NCBI RefSeq assembly: GCF_036226765.1
Contig: NZ_CP109017.1
Location: 3,051,501 to 3,115,500 of the forward strand
DNA from: Streptomyces sp. NBC_00670
GTDB taxonomy: Bacteria; Actinomycetota; Actinomycetes; Streptomycetales; Streptomycetaceae
Reading direction: 5' to 3'
Length of the DNA: 64,000 bases
Shown: piece by piece, positions 50,662 to 59,743 of the stretch
Position numbering within the stretch: position 1 is the first letter of the stretch
Layout: every line of letters starts with the position of its first letter
Made by a program: the position numbers and the translations under genes
The notes under the pieces: generated by a model
What the model was told of the DNA's origin: nothing
Databases searched by the model: none
What the model saw: only the letters and a program-made list of their open reading frames with translations

Positions 50662-50833
50662 TTCACTCCTGAACGGGGACATGATCGAAGGTGACTCGAC
50701 CAGCCTTCAAGCGTAGGCCCTGCGGGGGCGGCGACGGGTCGTGCGGTTCGGGTCACCCTTTGTGATGACGTGAGCGCGAACGGCCCGCTACCGGTGGAAA
50801 ACAGGCAGCAGGATCCCGCCCATGGGAGGAACC

Positions 50834-51426
50834 ATGATCGCCGAGTCCGTAGAGCAGCGTCGCCGCTGGCCGATGCCCCCGCAGGGGGCTACACCGTGGA
50901 CGACCTGTTCACGCTGCCTGATCTCCCGCCGCACACAGAGCTGATCGACGGGAGCCTGGTTTTCGTGAGTCCGCAGCGAATTTTCCATACCTTCGCCATC
51001 GATCTGCTGGTGAACGGGCTGCGCCGCACTTCGCCGCCGGACTTGAGGGTCCGCCGCGAGATGACCGTCGTACTCGACAGGCGCAACGGCCACGAGCCGG
51101 ACATCTGTGTGCTGCGGGCCGACGCCGTGAAGAGCAGGCGCCAGACCCGTTTCGAGGCCGCCGATGTGCTGCTCGCCGTGGAGGTCGTCTCGCCGGACTC
51201 CGAGGCCCGCGACAGGGACACCAAGCCGCTCAAGTACGCCACCGCGGGCATTCCGCACTTCTGGCTGGTGGAGATGGCGGGTGAGCGGGACCACCCCGCC
51301 GTCCAGGTCTACGAACGCGGTGGGGCCACCGGGACCTACGCGCTGACGGGCATCCACCACGAACACGTCAAGCTCACCGCGCCCTACGACATCGACATCG
51401 ACCTGACCGCCATCGACGAACTCTGA
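50834..51426 (+). pseudogene. Uma2 (DUF820) family putative endonuclease with a frameshift near the start
   Basis: The best ribosome-binding site (GGGAGGA at 50824-50830) precedes ATG 50834, whose frame gives MIAESVEQRRRWPMPPQG and then goes out of register at the G5 run 50884-50888. The frame one base over continues GGYTVDDLFTLPDLPPHTEL and the whole PD-(D/E)XK Uma2 domain: ELIDGSLVFVSPQ, HEPDICVLRADAV, LLAVEVVSPDSEARDRDTKP, LKYATAGIPHFWLVE. One extra G would join them. The alternative start, GTG 50770 in the long frame, gives an odd N-terminus (SANGPLPVENRQQ). So it is either a frameshifted gene, a sequencing error in the G run, or translated from 50770. The family is widespread in Streptomyces and its role is poorly known. 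Confidence 0.7.
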
Positions 51427-51436
51427 GCCCCTCCCG

Positions 51437-52333
51437 TCACGACAGCACCGTCGCCCCCGGCGCCGGTGCTGTCGTCGTGCGGGCCGTGCGGCAGGTGCCG
51501 GAGGCGGTCAGGGCGTGGGCGACCGTCGTGGCCGTGTCCGGGTCCGGGGCGAGGAAGGCGGTGGTCGGGCCCGAGCCGGAGACCAGGGCCGCCAGGGCGC
51601 CGGCCGCCCGGCCGGTGCGCAGGGTGTCGGCGAGGGACGGGCGCAGCGAGAGGGCGGCGGGCTGGAGGTCGTTGGTGAGGGTGGCGGCCAGGGCCGTGGC
51701 GTCGCCCTTGGCCAGGGCGGACAGCAGGGCCTCGGAGGCCGCCGGTTCCGGGACGTCCGTGCCCTCCGTCAGCCGGTCGAACTCGCGGTAGACCGCCGGG
51801 GTGGAGAGTCCGCCGTCGGCGACCGCGAAGACCCAGTGGAACGTGCCGCCCACCTCCAGCGGTCGCAGCTTCTCCCCGCGTCCGGTGCCGAGCGCCGCCC
51901 CGCCGACCAGACTGAACGGCACGTCGCTGCCCAGCTCGGCGCAGAGGGCGAGGAGTTCCTCCTGGGGGGCCCGGGTGCCCCAGAGCGCGTCGCAGGCCAC
52001 GAGCGCGCCGGCCGCGTCCGCGCTGCCGCCCGCCATGCCGCCGGCGACCGGGATGTCCTTGGCGATATGCAGGTGGACGGCGGGCTCGACGCCGTACCGC
52101 TCCGCGAGGGCGAGGGCGGCGCGGGCGGCCAGGTTCGTGCCGTCCAGGGGCACCTGGTCGGCGTCCGGGCCCGCGCAGGTCAGGCGCAGCGACGGGGCGG
52201 GGGTCGCGGTGACCTCGTCGTGGAGGCCGACGGCGAGGAAGACGTTGGCGAGGTCGTGGAACCCGTCGGGGCGGGCGGCGCCCACCGCGAGCTGGACGTT
52301 GACCTTGGCGGGGACGCGGACGGTGACGCTCAC
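51437..52333 (-). CDS. ispE: 4-(cytidine 5'-diphospho)-2-C-methyl-D-erythritol kinase
   Basis: The 298-residue GHMP kinase starts [20 protein letters not shown] and has [17 protein letters not shown] (ATP loop) and [14 protein letters not shown] near the C-terminus, with VRVPAKVN as motif 1. It phosphorylates CDP-methylerythritol in the non-mevalonate isoprenoid pathway. GTG 52333 overlaps the rsmA stop (GTGA) and has AAGGAG upstream. This rsmA-ispE order is common in actinobacteria. Confidence 0.94.
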   Translation of the reverse strand: MSVTVRVPAKVNVQLAVGAARPDGFHDLANVFLAVGLHDEVTATPAPSLRLTCAGPDADQVPLDGTNLAARAALALAERYGVEPAVHLHIAKDIPVAGGMAGGSADAAGALVACDALWGTRAPQEELLALCAELGSDVPFSLVGGAALGTGRGEKLRPLEVGGTFHWVFAVADGGLSTPAVYREFDRLTEGTDVPEPAASEALLSALAKGDATALAATLTNDLQPAALSLRPSLADTLRTGRAAGALAALVSGSGPTTAFLAPDPDTATTVAHALTASGTCRTARTTTAPAPGATVLS

Positions 52334-53247
52334 GGGGTGCCGGGCTCCTTGTGCGGGGCGTGATCCTTCGGGGTCTGGGGGGCGTGCGGCGCGTTCTCCG
52401 CGATGCGCGCGAACTCCTCCACCGTCAGGGACTCGCCGCGCGCCTGCGGCGAGACACCGGCGGCGACCAGCGCGGCCTCCGCGTTCGCCGCGGACCCGGC
52501 CCAGCCGGCGAGGGCGGCGCGCAGCGTCTTGCGGCGCTGGGCGAAGGCCGCGTCGACGACGGCGAAGACGTCGGCCCTGGCGGCGGTCGTCCTGACCGGC
52601 TCGGTGCGGCGGGTGAGGGAGACGAGCCCGGAGTCGACGTTCGGCGCGGGCCAGAAGACGTTGCGCCCGATCGCGCCCGCCCGCCTGACCTCCGCGTACC
52701 AGTTGGCCTTGACCGACGGCACGCCGTACACCTTGGAGCCGGGCCCGGCGGCGAGCCGGTCGGCGACCTCGGACTGCACCATCACGAGCGTGCGCTCGAT
52801 GCTCGGGAACGTGTCGAGCATGTGCAGCAGCACGGGCACGGCCACGTTGTACGGCAGATTGGCGACGAGCGCGGTCGGGGCGGGCCCCGGCAGTGCGGTG
52901 ACCCGCAGGGCGTCGGAGTGCACGAGCGTGAAGCGGTCGGCGCGCTCCGGCATCCGGGCGGCGACGGTGGCGGGCAGCGCGGCGGCGAGCACGTCGTCGA
53001 TCTCGACGGCGGTGACGCGGTCGGCCACCTCCAGCAGGGCGAGGGTGAGCGAGCCGAGCCCGGGTCCCACCTCCACGACGACGTCCGCCGGCCGCACCTC
53101 GGCGGTCCGGACGATGCGCCGCACGGTGTTGGCGTCGATGACGAAGTTCTGCCCGCGCTGCTTGGTGGGCCGCACGCCGAGCGCGCCCGCGAGTTCGCGG
53201 ACGTCGGCGGGCCCGAGGAGGGGGTCGGAGGGGGAGGGGTTGCTCAC
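52330..53247 (-). CDS. rsmA: 16S rRNA (adenine1518/1519-N6)-dimethyltransferase
   Basis: The 305-residue protein has the KsgA/RsmA motifs: [18 protein letters not shown], the SAM loop [17 protein letters not shown], the acidic motif VTAVEIDD, and the catalytic [13 protein letters not shown]. It dimethylates two adenosines in the 3' end of 16S rRNA. Start GTG 53247 begins [20 protein letters not shown]. It is the first gene of the leftward rsmA-ispE operon. Confidence 0.94.
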   Translation of the reverse strand: MSNPSPSDPLLGPADVRELAGALGVRPTKQRGQNFVIDANTVRRIVRTAEVRPADVVVEVGPGLGSLTLALLEVADRVTAVEIDDVLAAALPATVAARMPERADRFTLVHSDALRVTALPGPAPTALVANLPYNVAVPVLLHMLDTFPSIERTLVMVQSEVADRLAAGPGSKVYGVPSVKANWYAEVRRAGAIGRNVFWPAPNVDSGLVSLTRRTEPVRTTAARADVFAVVDAAFAQRRKTLRAALAGWAGSAANAEAALVAAGVSPQARGESLTVEEFARIAENAPHAPQTPKDHAPHKEPGTP

Positions 53248-53540
53248 GGCGACAAGGGTACGGGGCGGGCACGCGCGTGAGGGGCGCGCGCCGGGTGGGC
53301 GGGTGCGACCGGTGGCGCCCCATGCGGGGGCAAAGCGACCACGCGGTCGTGCAAAGGGCCAGGTGACCGCCGGGCGCACCCGGCAACGAAGCGGTCAAAA
53401 CGGGGCCAACCTTCGACAGGTTCCGTGCCCCGGCACGGTCCCCGGGCATCCACTGGAACGAGGGACGGCACCCCGTCCCACGCCCACGGCGGCCGCCATC
53501 CGCCGGGCGCTTGTCCCCGGACAAGGCAAGAGGAGCCGGC

Positions 53541-53969
53541 ATGACAGAGTTCGCAGGGCGCACCGGCGGCACGGGCGCCCGCGCCACCGACGTCGTCCAC
53601 GAGTCGTACTCGTTCGCCTGCATGCGCTGCGGGCACGGCTGGGAGCAGTCGTACGAGATAGAGCACCACCTCGACGCCGAGGGCACCATGTTCGTGACCT
53701 ATGTGGCCGACGGCACCGTCGTGCCGTCGCCGCTGTCCCACCCCAGCTGCCAGAACTGCGGCGGCCAGGTGCTGCGGATCATGCGTCCCGGCCGGGTCTC
53801 GTCGGCGCAGCGGCCGATGTACGGACAGCGGCACCGGCCCGCCCGCGCGGCCGTCCCCCGCCAGGAGACGGGGGTCCCCGACGTGCCGGCCACCGGCGGC
53901 GCTGCCGGGAAGCGCCACCACTGGCACCTCTCCGACCTCCTGCATCTCTTCCAGCACCGGACGAGCTGA
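53541..53969 (+). CDS. Zinc-ribbon protein of unknown function
   Basis: The 142-residue protein has two CxxC pairs, CMRC (27-30) and CQNC (about 70-73), around a short beta strand region, a typical zinc ribbon. The C-terminal half is disordered and ends with HHWHLSDLLHLFQHR. GAGGAG precedes ATG 53541 by six bases. It lies between rsmA and tatD with a 74-bp gap to the latter. A role in transcription or as a chaperone-like metal protein is possible; I do not recognise a named family. Confidence 0.75.
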   Translation: MTEFAGRTGGTGARATDVVHESYSFACMRCGHGWEQSYEIEHHLDAEGTMFVTYVADGTVVPSPLSHPSCQNCGGQVLRIMRPGRVSSAQRPMYGQRHRPARAAVPRQETGVPDVPATGGAAGKRHHWHLSDLLHLFQHRTS

Positions 53970-54043
53970 GGAAGCGAACGGACTCGAACGGACTCGGGAC
54001 GGACCCGGGACGGACCCGGAAGTCCGGTTCGTAGGATCGGTGC

Positions 54044-54922
54044 ATGCCTTCGCACACCGACAAGAACGCCGCGCCGCCGCTCCCGGAGCCCCTCCGGGTG
54101 CCGGTCGCGGACTCCCACACCCATCTCGACATGCAGTCCGGCACGGTGGAGGAGGGCCTCGCCCGGGCCGCGTCGGTGGGTGTGACCACGGTCGTGCAGG
54201 TGGGCTGCGATCTGAACGGCTCCCGCTGGGCCGCCGAGACCGCCGCCGCGTACGACGCCGTCCACGCCGCCGTCGCCCTGCACCCGAACGAGGCGCCCCG
54301 CATCGTCCACGGTGACCCCGATGGCTGGTCCCGGCAGGCCGCCCGCGAGCCCGGCGGGGACGCCGCCCTCGACGACGCGCTCGCCGAGATCGACCGTCTC
54401 GCCGCCCTTCCGCAGGTCAAGGGCGTCGGCGAGACCGGGCTCGACTACTTCCGCACCGGCCCGGAGGGCAAGGACGCGCAGGAGCGGTCCTTCCGCGCGC
54501 ACATCGAGATCGCCAAGCGGCACGGCAAGGCGCTCGTCATCCACGACCGCGACGCCCACGCGGACGTGCTGCGCCTGCTGAAGGAGGAGGGCGCCCCCGA
54601 GCGCACGGTCTTCCACTGCTACTCCGGGGACGCGGCGATGGCCGAGGAGTGCGCCCGGCACGGGTATTACATGTCGTTCGCGGGCAACGTCACGTTCAAG
54701 AACGCCCAGAACCTGCGGGACGCGCTCGCCGTGGCCCCGCTGGAGCTGGTCCTCGTCGAGACCGACGCCCCCTTCCTGACCCCGGCGCCCTACCGGGGCC
54801 GTCCCAACGCCCCCTACCTCGTGCCGGTCACGCTGCGCGCGATGGCCGAGGTGCGGGGGACGGACGAGGACGCGCTGGCCGGGGCGATCGCGGCGAACAC
54901 GGCGCGGGCGTTCGGCTACTGA
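54044..54922 (+). CDS. tatD: TatD-family metal-dependent hydrolase (DNase)
   Basis: The 292-residue protein has the TatD signature DSHTHLDM (23-30) and the three further metal sites: VGETGLDYFR, VIHDRDAHADVLRLL, FHCYSGDAAMAEE, and LVETDAPFLTPAPYRGRPNA. It is a TIM-barrel metal-dependent deoxyribonuclease. Start ATG 54044. The N-terminal 20 residues (MPSHTDKNAAPPLPEPLRVP) are a non-conserved extension. A strong inverted repeat follows 75 bp after the stop. Confidence 0.93.
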   Translation: MPSHTDKNAAPPLPEPLRVPVADSHTHLDMQSGTVEEGLARAASVGVTTVVQVGCDLNGSRWAAETAAAYDAVHAAVALHPNEAPRIVHGDPDGWSRQAAREPGGDAALDDALAEIDRLAALPQVKGVGETGLDYFRTGPEGKDAQERSFRAHIEIAKRHGKALVIHDRDAHADVLRLLKEEGAPERTVFHCYSGDAAMAEECARHGYYMSFAGNVTFKNAQNLRDALAVAPLELVLVETDAPFLTPAPYRGRPNAPYLVPVTLRAMAEVRGTDEDALAGAIAANTARAFGY

Positions 54923-54996
54923 GCGCGGGCTGTCGGTTGCTGGGGCGGTCGTCGGCCGCTCGGCGGCGATAACAGTACGTACTGACTGCGGAGGGT

Positions 54997-55039
54997 CACG
55001 ACACGAACACCCGTCGCCACGCTCCGTGTTCGTGTCGTG
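54997..55039. promoter_or_regulatory. Long inverted repeat between tatD and the rpf-like gene
   Basis: CACGACACGAACAC (54997-55010) and GTGTTCGTGTCGTG (55026-55039) are perfect inverted 14-mers with a 15-base loop. They lie 74 bp after tatD and 74 bp before the GTG of the rpf-like gene. It may end tatD transcription or act as a leader structure or operator for the rpf-like gene; there is no U-run. The remaining gap has no gene. Confidence 0.6.
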
Positions 55040-55112
55040 CGGGAGAGCGACGACCGCTCCCGTTAGGTTGCGCTGGCCCGGTCCGGACCAGCACACCTCG
55101 GAGCGCGTCGTC

Positions 55113-56279
55113 GTGAACACCTCCCCGTACGCCCCCCTGTACGTTCCCGCCCCGCGGCGGGGCGCCCGGCGCAAGCCCCCGGCGCGTCCCGACGCCGTGC
55201 GCCGGCTGGTGCCGCAGGCGCTGGTCGTCGCGTTCCTCGCGGGCGGTACGACGGCGTTCGTGGCCAAGGACAAGGCGGTCGAGCTGAACGTCGACGGCGA
55301 GCGGCGCACCCTGCACACCTTCGCCGACGACGTCACCGGGCTCCTCGCCGAGCAGGGCCTCGACACCGGCGCCCACGACCTGGTCGTCCCCGCCCCCGGC
55401 ACCGCGCTGAGCAGCGGTGACGAGATCGACGTACGGCACGGGCGGCCCCTGCGGCTCACGCTCGACGGGCGGCACCACCGGGTGTGGACGACGGCGCGCA
55501 CGGTCGAGGGGGCGCTGCGGGAGCTGGGGGTGCGGGTGGAGGGCGCGTACCTGTCGGTCGCGCGCTCCCGGCGCATCGGGCGCGAGGGGCTCGCGCTGGA
55601 CGTGCGCACCGAGCGGACGGTGACGGTCATGGCGGACGGCCGCGAGCGGCACGTGCGCACGAACGCGGCGACCGTGCGGGAGGCGGTGGCGCAGGCCGGG
55701 GTCGCCCTGCACGGGGAGGACACGACGTCGGTCGCGCCGGACAGCTTCCCCCGGGACGGGCAGACGGTGACCGTGCTGCGGGTGCGGGGGCACCGGGAGG
55801 TGCGCGAGGAGCCGATCCCGTTCGAGGAACGGCGCACGGACGATCCGACGCTGTTCCGGGGCACGGAGGTCGTGGACAGCGCGGGGCGCGCGGGCGTGCG
55901 CCGAGTGACGTACGGCGTCCGCACGGTCAACGGGGTCCGGCAGACCCCGCGGCATCTGCGTACGGAGGTGGTGCGGCAGCCGGAGCCGAGGGTGGTGCGG
56001 GTGGGGACCCGGCCGCTGCCGGCGTCCGTGGCGGGGGCGGAGGGGCTGGACTGGGGCGCGCTGGCGCAGTGCGAGTCGGGGGGCCGTGCGGACGCGGTGG
56101 ATCCGTCCGGGACGTACGGGGGGCTCTACCAGTTCGACGTCCGCACCTGGCACGACCTCGGCGGCCAGGGCCGCCCGGAGTCCGCGCCGGCGGACGAACA
56201 GACGTACCGGGCGAAGAGGCTGTACGTCCACCGGGGTTCGGCGCCGTGGCCCCACTGTGGTTCGCGGTTGGGCGCGTGA
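55113..56279 (+). CDS. RpfB-like resuscitation-promoting factor
   Basis: The 388-residue protein has an N-terminal membrane/signal segment (LVPQALVVAFLAGGTTAFVA), then three DUF348 repeats (LNVDGERRTLHTFADDVTGL, LTLDGRHHRVWTTARTVEGA, VTVMADGRERHVRTNAATVR), a G5-like domain (REEPIPFEERRTDDPTLFRG) and a C-terminal lysozyme-like Rpf domain with LDWGALAQCESGGRADAVDP, the catalytic Glu in CESGG, and YGGLYQFDVRTWHDLGG. Such enzymes cut peptidoglycan and promote spore or dormant-cell outgrowth. GTG 55113 with GGAG at -10 is the start. Downstream is the repeat-rich gap 56280-56843. Confidence 0.9.
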   Translation: MNTSPYAPLYVPAPRRGARRKPPARPDAVRRLVPQALVVAFLAGGTTAFVAKDKAVELNVDGERRTLHTFADDVTGLLAEQGLDTGAHDLVVPAPGTALSSGDEIDVRHGRPLRLTLDGRHHRVWTTARTVEGALRELGVRVEGAYLSVARSRRIGREGLALDVRTERTVTVMADGRERHVRTNAATVREAVAQAGVALHGEDTTSVAPDSFPRDGQTVTVLRVRGHREVREEPIPFEERRTDDPTLFRGTEVVDSAGRAGVRRVTYGVRTVNGVRQTPRHLRTEVVRQPEPRVVRVGTRPLPASVAGAEGLDWGALAQCESGGRADAVDPSGTYGGLYQFDVRTWHDLGGQGRPESAPADEQTYRAKRLYVHRGSAPWPHCGSRLGA

Positions 56280-56376
56280 TCCCTCCGGGGGTTGGGGGGG
56301 GTCGGGGTGGGCGTGGAGCGCCTATGAGCTCGGGGGGTGCGGGTGCGTGGGCGGGTGCGGGTGCGTCGTGGTTGTT

Positions 56377-56757
56377 CGCGCAGTTCCCCGCGCCCCTTAA
56401 AAACGGGGGGCGCCCCCGAGTTTTCAGGGGCGCGAGGCTGTGACATGTACGGCTCCGCCGCGTGGGCGCGAGCATCCGCGACGGACCGCACCCCGAGCTT
56501 TTCAGGGGCGCGGGGCTGTGACATCTACGGCTCCGCCGCGTGGGCGCGAGCATCCGCGACAGACCGCACCCCGAGCTTTTCAGGGGCGCGGGGCTGTGAC
56601 ATCTACGGCTCCGCCGCGTGGGCGCGAGCATCCGCGACGGACCGCACCCCGAGCTTTTCAGGGGCGCGGGGCTGTGACATGTACGGCTCCGCCGCGTGGG
56701 CGCGAGCATCCGCGACAGGCCGCACCCCGAACCTTCAGGGGCGCGGGGAACTGCGCG
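56377..56757. repeat. Palindromic intergenic element, expanded form
   Basis: The two 21-bp arms of the compact element at 43425-43469 recur here as the left arm (56377-56397, starting CGCGCAGTTCCCCGCG) and the right arm (56737-56757), with 339 bp in between that mostly consist of the 78-bp array. Both arms are identical to their counterparts at the other site. The flanks also agree (GTGGTTGTTCG before the left arm; GTGGTTGCTCG on the reverse strand beside the compact copy). Confidence 0.8.
56415..56750 (+). repeat. 78-bp tandem repeats, four copies plus a partial
   Basis: The sequence beginning TGACATGTACGGCTCCGCCG recurs at exact 78-bp steps at 56441, 56519, 56597 and 56675, with only one to a few differences per unit; a 26-bp partial precedes at 56415 and the fourth unit is one base shorter. 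Each unit contains CAGGGGCGCGGGG, the start of the right arm of the palindromic element. Being a multiple of three it stays open in several frames, but there is no ribosome-binding site or gene-like bias. It fills most of the 564-bp gap 56280-56843. Confidence 0.85.
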
Positions 56758-56843
56758 ACCGGCCACGACGTAGCCGCACCCGCCCACACACCCGCACGCC
56801 CGAGCTCGCAGGCGCGCACCCCCGCGGCGGAGCCGCACGCCCC

Positions 56844-57692
56844 CTAACCAGCCGCGTGCTTCGCCGCGACCACCGCGTCGAAGACCTCCCTCTTCGGGAC
56901 GCCCGCCGCGGAGGCGACCGCCGCGATCGCCTCCTTCCGGCGTTCGCCCGCGTCCTCGCGGACGCGCACCCGCCGCACCAGTTCCGCCGCGTCCAGCGCC
57001 TCCGCCGCCCGCTCGGGCGCGCCCTCGACCACCACCGTGATCTCCCCGCGCACCCCCTCCGCCGCCCACGCCGCCAGTTCGCCCAGGCCGCCGCGCCTGA
57101 CCTCCTCGTACGTCTTGGTCAACTCGCGGCAGACCGCCGCCCGCCGCTCCGCGCCGAAGACCTCCGCCATCGCGGCGAGCGTGTCGTCGAGGCGGTGCGG
57201 CGCCTCGAAGTAGACGAGGGTGCGGCGCTCGTCCGCGACCTCCCGCAGCCGGGCGAGCCGCTCGCCCGCCTTGCGCGGCGGGAACCCCTCGAAGCAGAAC
57301 CGGTCCACCGGCAGCCCGGACAGGGCGAGCGCGGTGAGCACCGCCGACGGCCCCGGCACCGCCGTCACCCGCACGTCCCGCTCCACGGCCGCCGCCACCA
57401 GCCGGTACCCGGGGTCGGAGACCGACGGCATGCCCGCGTCGGTGACCAGCAGCACCCGGGCGCCGCCCACCAGCGCCTCCACCAGCTCCGGCGTCCGGGC
57501 GCTCTCGTTGCCCTCGAAGTACGACACGACACGCCCCGCCGGCTGCACCCCGAGGGCCTGCGTGAGCCGGCGCAGCCGCCGGGTGTCCTCCGCGGCGACG
57601 ACGTCGGCCGAGGCCAGTTCCTGGGCGAGCCGGGGCGGGGCGTCGGCCACGTCACCGATGGGCGTGCCGGCGAGTACGAGAGTTCCAGTCAC
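56844..57692 (-). CDS. rsmI: 16S rRNA (cytidine1402-2'-O)-methyltransferase
   Basis: The 282-residue tetrapyrrole-methylase-fold protein starts MTGTLVLAGTPIGDVADAPP and has VVAAEDTRRLRRLTQALGV, VSYFEGNES, LVTDAGMPSVSDPGYRLV and FEGFPPRKAGERL, all characteristic of RsmI. It 2'-O-methylates C1402 of 16S rRNA. It is divergent from the O-mannosyltransferase gene. Confidence 0.94.
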   Translation of the reverse strand: MTGTLVLAGTPIGDVADAPPRLAQELASADVVAAEDTRRLRRLTQALGVQPAGRVVSYFEGNESARTPELVEALVGGARVLLVTDAGMPSVSDPGYRLVAAAVERDVRVTAVPGPSAVLTALALSGLPVDRFCFEGFPPRKAGERLARLREVADERRTLVYFEAPHRLDDTLAAMAEVFGAERRAAVCRELTKTYEEVRRGGLGELAAWAAEGVRGEITVVVEGAPERAAEALDAAELVRRVRVREDAGERRKEAIAAVASAAGVPKREVFDAVVAAKHAAG

Positions 57693-57795
57693 TCCCCCAT
57701 CCTCCCAGGGCCCCGGGGCCGCGCGGGCCGCCCCCGCACGCCGTCGATCCGTGGTTGCACGGGACTCACACAGCGCCGTTCCCTACGATGGCGCG

Positions 57796-59565
57796 GTGAC
57801 CAGTACCGCGTCCTCCACGGACACCCGGCAGAGCCCGGCCGCCCAGGACCGGCAGCACGCGTGGCAGCAGCGGCTGCGCCGTTTCGGCTACGCGGCCCCA
57901 CCGGGCGGTGCCGCCGCCCCGGCCGCCGCCGTCGGCACCGACGTACGGACCCGGCTCGTGCCGCCGTTCGCCGAGCCCGGCCCGCGGCTGTGGGCCACGC
58001 TCGGGCTGGCTCCCGGGCTCGCCGACCGGATCCGGCGCTGGTCCGGCTGGGGCGGCCCGCTGCTGGTGACGCTGTTCGCCGGGGTGATCCGGTTCTGGAA
58101 CCTGGGCAGCCCCCGGGCGGTGATATTCGACGAGACGTACTACGCCAAGGACGCCTGGGCGCTGGTCCACAACGGCTACGAGGCCAACTGGGCGAAGAAC
58201 GCCAACGACCTGATCCTCCAGCACGACGGCCATGTGGCGATCCCCACGGACCCGGCGTACGTGGTGCATCCGCCGGTCGGCAAGTACGTCATCGGCCTGG
58301 GCGAGCTGCTGTTCGGGTTCAATCCGTTCGGCTGGCGGTTCATGACCGCGCTGCTCGGCACCCTCGCGGTGCTGCTGCTGTGCCGCATCGGCCGCCGGCT
58401 GTTCCGCTCCACCTTCCTCGGCTGCCTGGCGGGCGCCCTGATGGCGGTGGACGGCCTCGCCTTCGTGATGGCCCGTACCTCGCTGCTCGACGGCGTGCTG
58501 ATGTTCTTCGTGCTGGCCGCGTTCGGCTGTCTGGTCCTCGACCGGGACCGGACACGGGAACGGCTGGCCGCCGCGCTGCCCGCGGATCCGGACGGCAGGG
58601 TCCGCCCGGACGCGTACATCGCCGAGACCACCCGCCTGGGGTGGCGGCCCTGGCGCTGGGCGGCCGGGCTGATGCTGGGCCTGGCGATCGGCACGAAGTG
58701 GAACGGCCTGTACGTCATGGTCGCGTTCTGCGTGATGACCGTGCTGTGGGACGTCGGCACCCGCCGCGTCGCGGGCGCCGAGCGGCCCTACCTCACCGTC
58801 CTCAAGCGCGACACCGGCCTGGCGTTCCTCGCCACCGTCCCGGTCGCCCTGGTCACGTACCTGCTCTCCTGGCTCGGCTGGATCCTCTCCCCGGACAACG
58901 GCCACGGCGGCTACTTCCGCGACTGGGCGACCGGCGCGGGCAGGAACAGCGGCTGGACCTGGCTGCCGGAGTGGCTGCGCAGCCTGTGGCACTACGAGCA
59001 CGAGGTCTACGAGTTCCACGTCAACCTGCACTCGCCGCACACGTACCAGTCCAACCCCTGGAGCTGGCTCGTCCTCGGGCGCCCGGTCTCGTACTTCTAC
59101 GAGTCGCCCTCCCCCGGCCAGGACGGCTGCCCCGCCGACGCGACCGAGAAGTGCGCCCGCGAGGTGCTCGCGATCGGCACCCCGCTGCTGTGGTGGGCGG
59201 CCTGCCTGGCGATCCTCTACGTGCTGTGGCGCTGGGCGTTCCGCCGCGACTGGCGGGCGGGCGCGATCGCCTGCGGCATCGCGGCCGGGTACCTGCCGTG
59301 GTTCCTCTACCAGGACCGCACGATCTTCCTCTTCTACGCGGTGGTCTTCCTGCCGTTCCTGTGCCTGGCGGTGGCCATGATGATCGGCGGCATCCTGGGG
59401 CCGCCCGGCGCCTCGGAGCGCCGCCGGGTGGCGGGCGCGGCGGGGGCGGGCGCGCTGGTGCTGCTGATCGCGTGGAACTTCATCTACTTCTGGCCCCTGT
59501 TCACCGGGAACGCCATCCCCATCGAGGACTGGCGCTCACGGATGTGGCTGGACACGTGGATCTGA
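57796..59565 (+). CDS. pmt: Dolichyl-phosphate-mannose-protein mannosyltransferase (GT39)
   Basis: The 589-residue membrane protein has the essential acidic pair in FDETYYAKDAW (D112, E113) of the first outer loop, HPPVGKYVIGLGELLFG, and about ten membrane helices. The inner-membrane enzyme moves mannose from polyprenyl-phosphate-mannose to secreted proteins (O-mannosylation), which in Streptomyces affects phage receptors and antibiotic resistance. GTG 57796 is the start, MTSTASSTDTRQSPAAQDRQ as translated. Gene order matches rsmI-pmt in S. coelicolor from memory. Confidence 0.92.
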   Translation: MTSTASSTDTRQSPAAQDRQHAWQQRLRRFGYAAPPGGAAAPAAAVGTDVRTRLVPPFAEPGPRLWATLGLAPGLADRIRRWSGWGGPLLVTLFAGVIRFWNLGSPRAVIFDETYYAKDAWALVHNGYEANWAKNANDLILQHDGHVAIPTDPAYVVHPPVGKYVIGLGELLFGFNPFGWRFMTALLGTLAVLLLCRIGRRLFRSTFLGCLAGALMAVDGLAFVMARTSLLDGVLMFFVLAAFGCLVLDRDRTRERLAAALPADPDGRVRPDAYIAETTRLGWRPWRWAAGLMLGLAIGTKWNGLYVMVAFCVMTVLWDVGTRRVAGAERPYLTVLKRDTGLAFLATVPVALVTYLLSWLGWILSPDNGHGGYFRDWATGAGRNSGWTWLPEWLRSLWHYEHEVYEFHVNLHSPHTYQSNPWSWLVLGRPVSYFYESPSPGQDGCPADATEKCAREVLAIGTPLLWWAACLAILYVLWRWAFRRDWRAGAIACGIAAGYLPWFLYQDRTIFLFYAVVFLPFLCLAVAMMIGGILGPPGASERRRVAGAAGAGALVLLIAWNFIYFWPLFTGNAIPIEDWRSRMWLDTWI

Positions 59566-59743
59566 CCGTGGATCCGGCCGGGAAGTCCCGAAAGGGCATG
59601 GTCTGTAGCAGAGTTCAGCGGGCTGGACACGGGGTCAGCGATCTGATGACTCTTAGGACAACTTAGGGTCACATCTGCCACAGGTGCCGCACGCGCCCCC
59701 TACAGTCGAGGGTGCACGGTAGAGCCGGGAGGGGCTGAAGGGC

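Noticed and set aside
56415..56750. Possible CRISPR array in the 78-bp tandem repeats
   Set aside because: There are no unique spacers between the units; the copies are directly adjacent and near-identical, and no cas genes are in the window.
56337..59666. An 1109-codon frame across the 78-bp repeats, rsmI and pmt
   Set aside because: It results from a repeat unit divisible by three and antisense or shifted reading of two well-identified genes; no gene signal at the start.
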